NCBI RefSeq assembly: GCF_000813965.1
Contig: NZ_JWLI01000001.1
Coordinates: forward strand, 124,001-188,000
Length of the DNA: 64,000 nt
DNA from: Leisingera sp. ANG-M7
Lineage (GTDB): Bacteria; Pseudomonadota; Alphaproteobacteria; Rhodobacterales; Rhodobacteraceae
Direction: 5' to 3'
The notes beneath the pieces were generated by a model. The model made no database searches. It saw nothing but the letters and a program-made list of their open reading frames with translations, and was not told the DNA's origin. The position numbers were made by a program, and so were the translations under genes. Of the stretch, positions 36,073 through 44,804 are shown piece by piece (the first letter of the stretch is position 1; each line of letters begins with the position of its first letter).

Positions 36073-37920
36073 ATGTTACGTATCAGCGATATTTCCTATG
36101 CGGTCGAAGGCCGCCTCCTGTTCGATGGCGCCAGCGCCACGATCCCCACCGGGCACAAAGTCGGGCTGGTCGGCCGCAATGGCACCGGCAAAACCACGCT
36201 GTTCCGGCTGATCCGCAATGAGCTGTCGCTGGAATCCGGCAGCATTTCCCTGCCAAGCCGGGCACGGATCGGCGGTGTGGCGCAGGAAGCGCCCGCCTCG
36301 GGTGTGTCGCTGATCGATACTGTTCTGGCAGCGGACACCGAACGCGCCGAACTGATGGCAGAGGCGGAGACCGCACAGGATCCGGGCCGGATTGCGGAAA
36401 TCCAAACCCGTCTGGCCGACATTGACGCCTGGTCAGCCGAGGCCCGCGCCGCTTCTATCCTCAAAGGACTGGGGTTCGACTACGACGCCCAGCAGCGCCC
36501 CTGCTCCGATTTCTCAGGCGGCTGGAGGATGCGTGTCGCATTGGCATCAGTGCTGTTTTCCCAGCCGGATCTGCTGCTGCTTGACGAACCGACCAACTAT
36601 CTGGACCTGGAAGGCGCGCTGTGGCTTGAGGCCTATCTGGTGAAATACCCGCATACGGTGATCATCATCAGCCACGACCGTGAACTGTTGAACCGGTCGG
36701 TCAATGGCATTCTGCATCTCGAGGACCTGGGCCTGACCTTCTATTCCGGCAACTATGACCAATTTGCCCGCCAGCGCGCCGCCAACCGCGCCAATCAGGC
36801 GGCCCTGGCCAAGAAACAGGACGCCCGCCGCGCCCACCTGCAGGCCTTTGTGGACCGGTTCAAGGCCAAGGCCAGCAAGGCAAAGCAGGCGCAAAGCCGG
36901 GTGAAGATGCTGGAGAAGATGGAAACCATCCGCGCGCCCGAAGACGCCGCGCGCACCGTGTTCACCTTCCCCGAACCCGAAGAGCTCTCGCCGCCGATCA
37001 TCGCAACCGAAGGTGCGTCGGTGGGCTATGACGGCACCACGATCCTCAGCCGGCTGGACTTGCGCATCGACCAGGACGACCGCATCGCGCTGCTGGGTAA
37101 GAACGGCGAGGGCAAATCCACTTTGTCCAAGATGCTGTCAGGCCGCCTGGATGTCATGTCAGGCCGGATGACCCAGTCGAGCAAGCTGCGGATCGGCTTC
37201 TTTGCCCAGCATCAGGTGGATGAGCTGCACATCGACGAAACGCCGCTGCAGCACCTGCAACGCGAACGCCCCGACGAAGGCCAGGCCCGGCTGCGCGCAC
37301 GGCTCGCCGGTTTCGGCCTGGGTGCGGATCAGGCCGATACAGCCGTGGGCCGTCTCTCCGGCGGACAGAAAGCACGCCTGTCGCTGCTGCTGGCAACCCT
37401 GCCTGCGCCGCATTTGCTGATCCTTGACGAACCGACCAACCACCTGGACATCGAAAGCCGCGAGGCGCTGGTGGAGGCGCTGACAGCTTACTCCGGCGCG
37501 GTCATTCTGGTCAGCCACGACATGCACCTCCTTAGCCTGGTGGCGGACCGCCTGTGGCTGGTGTCCGGCGGCACGGTAAAGCCCTTTGAGGGCGACCTGC
37601 CCGCCTACCGCGACTTGCTGCTGACACGCGACAAACCAGCGGGCAAGCCTAAGGCAGAAAAACCCAAGCGCCCCTCCCGGGACACCATCCTGGCCCTGCG
37701 CGCAGAGGTCCGCAAAGGCGAGGCCCGGCTCGAAAAAGTAAGTGAGATGCGCGACAAGCTGGCCAAGAAGCTGGCCGACCCTGCCCTCTACGAGGAAGGC
37801 CGCAAGGACGAGGCTGTGGTCTGGCAGCGCAAATATGCCGAAGTGATGGAAGCGCAGGACCGTGCCGAGGATCTTTGGATGAAGGCGCTGGAAAAACTGG
37901 AACAGGCAGAAGCACAATGA
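36073..37920 (+). CDS. ABC-F family ATPase (YheS/Uup-like)
   Basis: 615 aa from the ATG at 36073 ('MLRISDISYAVEGR'); an in-frame upstream extension is not protein-like. There are two ABC modules without membrane segments. Module 1 has Walker A GRNGTGKTT, signature 'DFSGGWRMRVALA' and 'LLLLDEPTNYLDLE'; module 2 has GKNGEGKST, 'RLSGGQKARLSLL' and 'LLILDEPTNHLDIE'. A charged linker and a C-terminal coiled coil (about 560-615) are present. ABC-F proteins act on ribosomes. It overlaps marC by 4 bp. Confidence 0.93.
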   Translation: MLRISDISYAVEGRLLFDGASATIPTGHKVGLVGRNGTGKTTLFRLIRNELSLESGSISLPSRARIGGVAQEAPASGVSLIDTVLAADTERAELMAEAETAQDPGRIAEIQTRLADIDAWSAEARAASILKGLGFDYDAQQRPCSDFSGGWRMRVALASVLFSQPDLLLLDEPTNYLDLEGALWLEAYLVKYPHTVIIISHDRELLNRSVNGILHLEDLGLTFYSGNYDQFARQRAANRANQAALAKKQDARRAHLQAFVDRFKAKASKAKQAQSRVKMLEKMETIRAPEDAARTVFTFPEPEELSPPIIATEGASVGYDGTTILSRLDLRIDQDDRIALLGKNGEGKSTLSKMLSGRLDVMSGRMTQSSKLRIGFFAQHQVDELHIDETPLQHLQRERPDEGQARLRARLAGFGLGADQADTAVGRLSGGQKARLSLLLATLPAPHLLILDEPTNHLDIESREALVEALTAYSGAVILVSHDMHLLSLVADRLWLVSGGTVKPFEGDLPAYRDLLLTRDKPAGKPKAEKPKRPSRDTILALRAEVRKGEARLEKVSEMRDKLAKKLADPALYEEGRKDEAVVWQRKYAEVMEAQDRAEDLWMKALEKLEQAEAQ

Positions 37921-38537
37921 TCGACACTGCATTCCTGATCACTTCCTTCGTGACATTGTTCGTGATCGTCGACCCGATCGGCCTGACGCCGGTCTTCATC
38001 GCCCTGACGCAGGGCATGTCCTCATCCCGCCGCCGTTCCATCGCGCTGCGGGCCACCATCACTGCGGCCGTGCTGCTGGCGATTTTTGCAGGTTTTGGCG
38101 AAGCAGTGCTCGGCTTCATCGGCATCTCCATGCCCGCCTTCCGGGTGGCTGGCGGCGTGCTGCTGTTCCTGACCGCGCTCGACATGCTGTTCGAACGCCG
38201 CAACAAGCGGCGCGAGGACCGCAGCGAGGAAGACGATTTCGACGACCCCTCTGTCTTTCCGCTAGCCATCCCGCTGATGGCTGGCCCCGGCTCCATCGCC
38301 ACGGTGATCCTGCTGACAGGCCAGCAGCCCGGCTTTGCAGGCTTTGCCATGGTAATGGGCGTGGTGATTGCCGTGCTGGCAATCCTCTTGGTAATGTGCC
38401 TGTTTTCCGGCCTGTTCGAACGGATGCTGGGCAAGACTGGCATCACTGTAGTCACCCGGCTTTTGGGTATGCTGCTGGCAGCCCTGTCGGTGCAGTTCGT
38501 GCTGGACGGCCTGCGCGACTTCGGTTTTGCAGGCTAG
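37917..38537 (+). CDS. MarC family integral membrane protein
   Basis: 206 aa, about six transmembrane helices with the family pattern 'FVIVDPIGLTPVFIALT' and 'PLAIPLMAGPGSIATVI' (P-x-A-G-P-G-S-I). A charged cytoplasmic loop ('RRNKRREDRSEEDDFDD') divides the two halves. The transport function of MarC proteins is unproven. The start ATGA overlaps the ABC-F stop. Confidence 0.92.
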   Translation: MIDTAFLITSFVTLFVIVDPIGLTPVFIALTQGMSSSRRRSIALRATITAAVLLAIFAGFGEAVLGFIGISMPAFRVAGGVLLFLTALDMLFERRNKRREDRSEEDDFDDPSVFPLAIPLMAGPGSIATVILLTGQQPGFAGFAMVMGVVIAVLAILLVMCLFSGLFERMLGKTGITVVTRLLGMLLAALSVQFVLDGLRDFGFAG

Positions 38538-38581
38538 TATAACGTCCCGGCCCGCCTACATAATAAACAGGAGGTGAGCGC

Positions 38582-39163
38582 ATGGGCGAATATGAAATCG
38601 GGCGGTTTATCTATCTGATCATCCTGCTGGTTGCAGTCGGATCCTGGGTCTTTGTCCAAAACCGGCAAAGCCTCGGCAAGACGATGCAAATGTTTGCCGT
38701 CTGGGGCTTCATCTTTCTTGGCGTCATTGCCTCATACGGATTGTGGGAAGACATCCGCCAAACTGTTCGCCCGCAGCAAAGTGTCGCCATAGACGCGGGC
38801 CGCGTCGAGGTGCCGCGCGCACCCGACGGCCACTATTATCTAACCTTGGACGTAAACGGCACCCCGGTTGAATTTCTGGTCGACACCGGTGCCAGCCAGG
38901 TGGTGCTGAATGAACGCGACGCGCAAAGCGCGGGCATCGACACCGGCAATCTCGCCTATCTTGGCCGCGCCAGCACCGCCAACGGTGAAGTGCGCACCGC
39001 CTCTGTCTGGGTGGATGAGATTTCGCTCGGCGGCATTACCGACAGGAACCTGCGCGTTTGGGTCAACCAGGGAGAGCTGGAACAATCCCTGCTGGGCATG
39101 GGTTACCTGCAGCGCTGGTCCAGCATCGAGATCCGAAACGGTGCGCTGGTACTGACACGCTGA
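38582..39163 (+). CDS. Membrane-anchored retropepsin-like aspartyl protease
   Basis: 193 aa. Two N-terminal hydrophobic helices (about 8-25 and 38-54) anchor a clan AA domain with catalytic D101 in 'LVDTGASQVVLNE' and the hydrophobic-hydrophobic-Gly motif 'SLLGMGYLQRW'. This matches the alphaproteobacterial TIGR02281-type family. It lacks the second catalytic Asp, so it must dimerise. AGGAGGTGA precedes the start. Confidence 0.88.
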   Translation: MGEYEIGRFIYLIILLVAVGSWVFVQNRQSLGKTMQMFAVWGFIFLGVIASYGLWEDIRQTVRPQQSVAIDAGRVEVPRAPDGHYYLTLDVNGTPVEFLVDTGASQVVLNERDAQSAGIDTGNLAYLGRASTANGEVRTASVWVDEISLGGITDRNLRVWVNQGELEQSLLGMGYLQRWSSIEIRNGALVLTR

Positions 39164-39279
39164 CGGCCTCAAACCGCGCAACTCCGGCCTGCAATGTATT
39201 GAGGCGGATCAAGGTTCTGCTCCCGCTTGCCCCCTAGATTGGATCTGAGCCAACCAATCAAATAGAGGAGCAAGCCGCC

Positions 39280-39696
39280 GTGACAGATGACGAACTGAAG
39301 CAATTGCAGCAAAGCTACAGCAAGCTGAAAGAGGAAACCGGCAAGTCGCCCTCATATTTCTATGACTCGCTGTTCCGTCATGCGCCTGAATTGCGCCAGC
39401 TGTTCCGCGAGGATCTGGAAGGCCAGGGCATGAAGTTCATGACCACACTGGGCGTGATTGTTGCCAGACTGAATGATGAAAGCGCCGTTGCCCCGCAATT
39501 TCAGCAGCTCGGCAAGACTCATGCGTCTCTTGGCGTCAGGACGGAACACTTCGCCCCGATGGAAGAAGCCCTGATCGACACCCTGCGCCACGCGCTCGGA
39601 AAGGAGATGACCCTGGAGCTGGAGGCGCTGTGGCGCACGGCCTTCAAGGAGATTTCCCTCAAGATGATCGAACGCGGCGGCATTCAAGGCCACTGA
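39280..39696 (+). CDS. Single-domain globin
   Basis: 138 aa, GTG start at 39280 with AGAGGAG about 9 bases upstream. The likely proximal heme histidine is H81 in 'LGKTHASLGV', the pattern shared with flavohemoglobin globin domains. No reductase domain follows, so it is a stand-alone globin for oxygen or NO chemistry. Confidence 0.85.
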   Translation: MTDDELKQLQQSYSKLKEETGKSPSYFYDSLFRHAPELRQLFREDLEGQGMKFMTTLGVIVARLNDESAVAPQFQQLGKTHASLGVRTEHFAPMEEALIDTLRHALGKEMTLELEALWRTAFKEISLKMIERGGIQGH

Positions 39697-39717
39697 AACG
39701 GTCTCTTGGCAGCAGCG

Positions 39718-40269
39718 TCAGCTGTTGCCGGGTTCAGCCGTAATGAATCCTTTGACGGGATAAACCCGGCCGAACGCGCCCGGATAGCTTTCCAGCCGGA
39801 CCGCAGACCAATCGTTCTTTTCCGACACGTCAATCACCGCCATGCCGAGCGAGATCTTGTTGCGGTGCCAGTTGGCGTGGTTGACCCGGATCCTTCGCGC
39901 ATCCTCGACTTTTGAAACCACAGCAACATGCCCCAGCGGGTTGGAGCGGGTGGCACTGAAGGCCATCACGGCACCCAGTTCCGGCTCATTGCTGCGGCTG
40001 TACTGCCCCGTGGCCTGCGCCCACCAGGTCTTGGCATTTCCGAAAATTTCGATCCCGCTGGCGTTGCGGGCAAAGGGCACACACCAGACACGGCGGCCTT
40101 TGGACTGCAAATACTGAACTTCCTGAACGGCATACTCCAGCCGCGCAGCCTCGGCCTCTGCCCGGCTGACGGATCCGTTCTGAACATCACCGCAATTGGC
40201 CAGGAAAAGCAGGCCGGCGCCGGCAATAGGAAGCAGCCGCAGCCGCTTGACCGCACGTACGAAATTCAT
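39718..40269 (-). CDS. CHAP-domain lipoprotein (putative cell-wall amidase)
   Basis: 183 aa. The signal peptide ends in lipobox 'LFLANC' (C26). The catalytic pair of the CHAP/NlpC-type fold is C63 ('VWCVPFARNASGI') and H114 ('NPLGHVAVVSKV'), followed by 'VNHANW', in keeping with the third residue. It probably cleaves peptidoglycan peptides in the periplasm. Confidence 0.82.
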   Translation of the reverse strand: MNFVRAVKRLRLLPIAGAGLLFLANCGDVQNGSVSRAEAEAARLEYAVQEVQYLQSKGRRVWCVPFARNASGIEIFGNAKTWWAQATGQYSRSNEPELGAVMAFSATRSNPLGHVAVVSKVEDARRIRVNHANWHRNKISLGMAVIDVSEKNDWSAVRLESYPGAFGRVYPVKGFITAEPGNS

Positions 40270-40434
40270 CTGTCCCCCCAGTGTCCTGGTTGTTTTCCCG
40301 GTTGACCGGGATTTGTGCTGGAAGGGATAAAGGCCAAGTGACGAAAAATCGAGTAATTGTTGCCCTTGTGAAACAAATCTAATGGGTCATCGGCAAATTA
40401 TTGCCAACACCAGGTGCCGCAACCGTAGATCCGC

Positions 40435-40893
40435 CTATTTTTCGGCCTTCTTTTCCCAGCGACCGCTTTCCTCTGACCAGTACTGGGCGGAACAGCCCTC
40501 ATCCGTCAGTGTCTTCCACTGGGTGCGCGCATGCTGCACGGCCTCGGGGTCGGTGCCGTCAAACAGGATACAGACCCGGTTCAGCGCCTTCACTTCTTCG
40601 GCACTGACCGCGGCGCCATCCACCGCCATCACGCACTCCGGATTGTTGGCCACCTCAGGGCCCGCCGTCAGCAGGATGGGCTGCAGCGCGTCATGGGGGC
40701 CGCCCGCCAGGCCATGAGCCCGGAAACTCTCTTCCGGCCCCTGCCACAGGCGGTCATCCAGCCAGACCATACGCTCCGGATCGCGCCCGCGCACCGCAAT
40801 GCGCCAGCCCGCCCCGCGCGCCTTGTCCAGAAGGACCGGAAGGGTCTCCTCCAGCGGCCTTTGCGTCAGATGATAGAAATAGGCGACCCCCAT
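40435..40893 (-). CDS. holC: DNA polymerase III chi subunit
   Basis: 152 aa with the family start 'MGVAYFYHLTQRPLEETLPV' and 'DDRLWQGPEESFRAHG', then 'ILFDGTDPEAVQHARTQWK'. Chi links the clamp loader to SSB. It lies 6 bp after pepA, the usual pepA-holC arrangement in alphaproteobacteria. Confidence 0.93.
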   Translation of the reverse strand: MGVAYFYHLTQRPLEETLPVLLDKARGAGWRIAVRGRDPERMVWLDDRLWQGPEESFRAHGLAGGPHDALQPILLTAGPEVANNPECVMAVDGAAVSAEEVKALNRVCILFDGTDPEAVQHARTQWKTLTDEGCSAQYWSEESGRWEKKAEK

Positions 40894-40899
40894 AACGGC

Positions 40900-42375
40900 T
40901 TATTCCGCCTCGAACTTATCCGCGACCAGCCGGTTCAGCGCCATTACCCCCCAGCCGGTGGCACCCTTGGGCGCATAGTCCGTGTCCTTGCTGACCGATG
41001 CCACGCCGGCGATATCCAGATGGATCCAGGGCATATCGTCTTTGATGAACCGCTGTAGGAACTGCGCCGCAGTAATGGAGCCCGCAGGGCGGCCGCCAAC
41101 GTTCTTCATGTCGGCAATGCGGGATTTAAGCTGCTCGTCATAGGCCTTGCCCAGCGGCATCCGCCAAGCGCCCTCGTCCTCAGACTTGGCAGCCTTCAGG
41201 AAGGCATTGCACAGGTCATCATCATTGGAGAAGACACCGGCGTTTTCATGCCCCAGCCCGATGATAATCGCGCCTGTCAGGGTTGCCAGATCGATTACAC
41301 CTGCGGGCTTGAACCGCTCCTGCGCGTACCACAGGACATCACACAGCACCAAACGCCCCTCGGCGTCCGTGTTGATGATTTCGACGGTGTCACCCTTCAT
41401 GGACTTCACCACATCGCCAGGACGGGTGGCGTTGCCAGAGGGCATGTTCTCCACCAAGCCAACCAAGCCAACCACATTTGCCTTGGCCTTGCGCAGCGCC
41501 AGCGCGCGCATGGCGCCTGCCACGACACCGGCGCCGCCCATGTCCATGGTCATCTCTTCCATGCCTGCCGCGGGCTTCAGGGAGATACCACCGGTATCAA
41601 ACACCACGCCCTTGCCAACCAGCGCCAGTGGCGCGGCATCCTTGGCGCCGCCCTTCCACTGCATCACCGCCACCTTGGAAGGGCTGTCGGAGCCTTGTCC
41701 GACGCTCAGCAGCGTGCGCATGCCAAGCTTCTCCAGGTCAGCCTCTTCCAGGATCTCAACCTCCAGGCCAATGCCCTTCATTTCTTCGATGCGGCGGGCG
41801 AATTCCGTGGTGGTGAGGACATTTGCAGGCTCATTGACCAGATCACGCGTCATATGCACGCCCTCGGCCACCGCCAGCAGCGGCGCACAGGCGGCCTCCA
41901 GTTCTGCCGGAGACTTGGAGGCCACAACAACCTCTCCCTCCGGCTTGTCGCCTTTGGGAGACTTGTGGTTATCAAAAGCATAGTCCCGAAGCGCCATACC
42001 CAAAGTCAGATCCGCAGCCTTGTTCATGCTGCCGGCCATGATGGTCAGCCGCTTACCTGCAGCCCCCTTCACCAGCTTAGCCCCTGCCTGCCGCGCCTCC
42101 ACAGGAGTCAGCTTGCGCGGCAGCACCAGAATATCCAGCGCCTCAACCTGCATGCCTGCGGGCCAGCCCAGGGAAATCACATCGCCTGCCTTCGCCTTTT
42201 TGAACCCTTCCGAGTCTATCAGCCGGGCAATTGCCCCCTTGGACATCCGGTTGGCGCTGCGCGCAGCCTGGTCCATGCTGCCGTCCGGCCTCACCATGAC
42301 CGCTACCCGGCCAGTCATCTCTGCTATCGCCTTGGGGTCGTAGTCGACGAAACGGATCGGGGTAAGGCTGCTCAT
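40900..42375 (-). CDS. pepA: Leucyl aminopeptidase (M17)
   Basis: 491 aa. The M17 metal and catalytic residues are in 'VGKGVVFDTGGISLKP' (K255, D260), 'DMGGAG' and the signature NTDAEGRL (335-342). The N-terminal regulatory domain is complete. It is divergent from lptF across 201 bp, which must hold both promoters. Confidence 0.97.
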   Translation of the reverse strand: MSSLTPIRFVDYDPKAIAEMTGRVAVMVRPDGSMDQAARSANRMSKGAIARLIDSEGFKKAKAGDVISLGWPAGMQVEALDILVLPRKLTPVEARQAGAKLVKGAAGKRLTIMAGSMNKAADLTLGMALRDYAFDNHKSPKGDKPEGEVVVASKSPAELEAACAPLLAVAEGVHMTRDLVNEPANVLTTTEFARRIEEMKGIGLEVEILEEADLEKLGMRTLLSVGQGSDSPSKVAVMQWKGGAKDAAPLALVGKGVVFDTGGISLKPAAGMEEMTMDMGGAGVVAGAMRALALRKAKANVVGLVGLVENMPSGNATRPGDVVKSMKGDTVEIINTDAEGRLVLCDVLWYAQERFKPAGVIDLATLTGAIIIGLGHENAGVFSNDDDLCNAFLKAAKSEDEGAWRMPLGKAYDEQLKSRIADMKNVGGRPAGSITAAQFLQRFIKDDMPWIHLDIAGVASVSKDTDYAPKGATGWGVMALNRLVADKFEAE

Positions 42376-42576
42376 TCTTGCGCGCTCCTGCTGAAAATCT
42401 CTTGGTTCTTGGCACCAGAGGTATCCTGCAGAGCGGCAGTTGGAAAGACCCGGCTGCGCAGGTCGGCACCTGCGGTCAGCCGCCGATTGACGGGCGGGAC
42501 GAGAATGCAGTTTTCCCCGCCAATCAAATCCACTAAGGTCCGCAAAAATAACAATGGCAAGATCTGGGGGGATCGG

Positions 42577-43704
42577 GTGTCACGCTACGACAGATATGTG
42601 CTGTCACAGTATCTGCTCTTCTTCGGCTTCTTTGCCTTGATTCTGGTGGCCGTGTTCTGGGTCAACCGGGCCGTTGTCCTGTTCGACACGCTGATTGGCA
42701 ACGGACAGTCGGCGCTGGTGTTCCTGGAATTCACTGCACTCACGCTGCCTAACCTGATCCGAATGGTGCTGCCGATCGCTGCCTTTGGCGCCGCGGTTTG
42801 GGTCACCAACCGGCTGAACAGCGAAAGCGAGCTGACTGTGCTGCGTGCCACCGGCACCAGCCCCTGGCAAATGGCCCGACCTGCGCTGGCCTTTGGAATC
42901 ATTACCGCTCTGATGATGTCGGCGCTGACGCACTATCTGCTGCCGGCCTCGATCAACCAGCTGGAGCAGCGCGAAAGCGAAATCTCGCGCAACATTACTG
43001 CCAAGCTGCTCAGCGAAGGCGATTTCCTGCATCCCGCTGAAGGTGTCACTTTTTATATCCGGCAGATTGACCCGGACGGGACCCTCAAAGACGTGTTCCT
43101 GTCGGACCGCCGGGACCCGGAAGTGACTGTCACCTACACCGGAAACCGCGCATTTCTCGTACGTGACGGTGAAAGCGCGCACCTGATCATGGTGGAAGGC
43201 ATGGCACAGCGGCTCGAGAGCAAATCGCAACGTCTATCGACCACATTCTTTTCCGATTTCTCGTATGATATCAGCTCCCTGGCCCGCCAGGCTGAGAACC
43301 CGGCCCGCAACATCCGCGCTATTCCCAGCCTGGAGCTGATGAACAACACTGCAGCAGTCACCAGAAGCGACGGTTACTCCGCTGGTGCCCAGGCCGAAGA
43401 GCTGCACCTTCGCTTTGCCCGTGCATTGGTCTGCATTGCGGTAACTCTGATTGGGTTTTCCGCGTTGATGCTGGGCACATTCTCGCGTTTTGGGGTCTGG
43501 CGTCAGGCAATGCTGGCCTTTGTCATCCTTATCTTTGTTGAAGGCCTGCGCGGCGTGGTTTCCGAACCCGTTCTTCAAAATCCCAATCTATGGCCGCTGA
43601 TCTACCTTCCCACCCTGCTGGGCTTGGCGGTGGCGCTGGTATTTCTGATCCTGTCCGCCCGCCCCAAGCGGATCCGGGCAAAGGCAGCGGAGACCCCGGC
43701 ATGA
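42577..43704 (+). CDS. lptF: LPS export permease LptF
   Basis: 375 aa from the GTG at 42577 ('SRYDRYVLSQYLLFFGFFAL'), with GGGGGGA upstream; the frame is open far upstream but that is antisense to pepA. It has six membrane helices in two groups of three around a periplasmic beta-jellyroll domain. With LptG it forms the channel part of the LptB2FG extractor that lifts LPS from the inner membrane. The ATGA overlap with lptG couples translation. Confidence 0.95.
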   Translation: MSRYDRYVLSQYLLFFGFFALILVAVFWVNRAVVLFDTLIGNGQSALVFLEFTALTLPNLIRMVLPIAAFGAAVWVTNRLNSESELTVLRATGTSPWQMARPALAFGIITALMMSALTHYLLPASINQLEQRESEISRNITAKLLSEGDFLHPAEGVTFYIRQIDPDGTLKDVFLSDRRDPEVTVTYTGNRAFLVRDGESAHLIMVEGMAQRLESKSQRLSTTFFSDFSYDISSLARQAENPARNIRAIPSLELMNNTAAVTRSDGYSAGAQAEELHLRFARALVCIAVTLIGFSALMLGTFSRFGVWRQAMLAFVILIFVEGLRGVVSEPVLQNPNLWPLIYLPTLLGLAVALVFLILSARPKRIRAKAAETPA

Positions 43705-44804
43705 AACTGGACCTCTATTATGCGCGCCGTTTCACGCAATGGTTTTTAGTGATTGTTGCAGTGCTGATGACATTGGTGGTTCTGATCGATCTGAACGAGC
43801 AGATACGCCGGTTTGAATCTGTTGACCTGAGCCTGGCGCAACTGATTGGCCTGACCCTGCTGAACATTCCGCCAGCACTCAGTGAATTCCTGCCGCTGAT
43901 TATGATCCTGTCTACCATCGTGCTGTTTGTTGGCCTTGCCCGCAGCAGCGAGCTGGTGGTCACCCGTGCCATCGGCCGGTCGGGCATTAGGGCACTGGCG
44001 GCCCCGGTACTGGTGGCAGCGGCAATCGGCGGTCTGGCCGTCACCATGCTCAATCCCATCGCCGCAGCCACCGCCAACCGCTACCAGGATCTGGCGGAGA
44101 CCTATCAGAACGGCGGCCCCTCGGCCTTGTCGCTGAGCGGTGAAGGCCTGTGGCTGCGCCAGGGCGGCGCCCGCGGCCAGTCGGTTATTCACGCCAAGGG
44201 GTACAGCGGCGATGCCGCTGACATCACCCTGATTGACGTTTCGATACATGCCTACACAAATGAAGGTGGCCCGGTGCGCCGCATAGCCGCTGAAACGGCG
44301 CGGCTGGAGGGCAATCATTGGATTCTGACCAACGCCAAGGCCTGGCCTCTGACAGCCGGCATCAATCCTGAAACCGGTGCTGCCCGGCATGAAAAGCTGC
44401 GGCTGCCGACCACTCTGACCACAGACCGCATCCGCGGCACACTGGGCACCGCCAGCGGCATCTCGATTTATGACCTGCCCTCCACCATCCGCGAATTGTC
44501 AGCCGCCGGTTTTACCACCAAGCGCTACGAAGTCCGACTGCAGGCGGAACTTGCCCGCCCCCTGTTTCTGATTGCCATGGTGCTGGTCGGCGCATCTTTC
44601 ACCATGCGGCACGCCCGCTTTGGCGGCACCGGCCTGGCCGTGCTGATGGCGGTGCTGCTAGGATTTGGGCTTTATTTCATCCGCAATTTCGCGCAAATCC
44701 TTGGCGAGAACGGGCAAATCCCGGTGGCTCTGGCTGCCTGGGCACCTCCCGCTGCTGCGATACTTTTGACTTTGGGACTACTTCTCCATGCCGAAGACGG
44801 GTAA
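43701..44804 (+). CDS. lptG: LPS export permease LptG
   Basis: 367 aa, same YjgP/YjgQ fold: three N-terminal helices, periplasmic domain (about 125-280), three C-terminal helices ('PLFLIAMVLVGASFTMRHAR' contains the coupling region). It overlaps lptD by 17 bp. lptB, lptA and lptC are not in this window. Confidence 0.95.
   Translation: MKLDLYYARRFTQWFLVIVAVLMTLVVLIDLNEQIRRFESVDLSLAQLIGLTLLNIPPALSEFLPLIMILSTIVLFVGLARSSELVVTRAIGRSGIRALAAPVLVAAAIGGLAVTMLNPIAAATANRYQDLAETYQNGGPSALSLSGEGLWLRQGGARGQSVIHAKGYSGDAADITLIDVSIHAYTNEGGPVRRIAAETARLEGNHWILTNAKAWPLTAGINPETGAARHEKLRLPTTLTTDRIRGTLGTASGISIYDLPSTIRELSAAGFTTKRYEVRLQAELARPLFLIAMVLVGASFTMRHARFGGTGLAVLMAVLLGFGLYFIRNFAQILGENGQIPVALAAWAPPAAAILLTLGLLLHAEDG

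Noticed and set aside
41248-42576. Long in-frame extension upstream of lptF
   Set aside because: It lies antisense to pepA and is not membrane-protein-like; the LptF sequence begins at the GTG at 42577.
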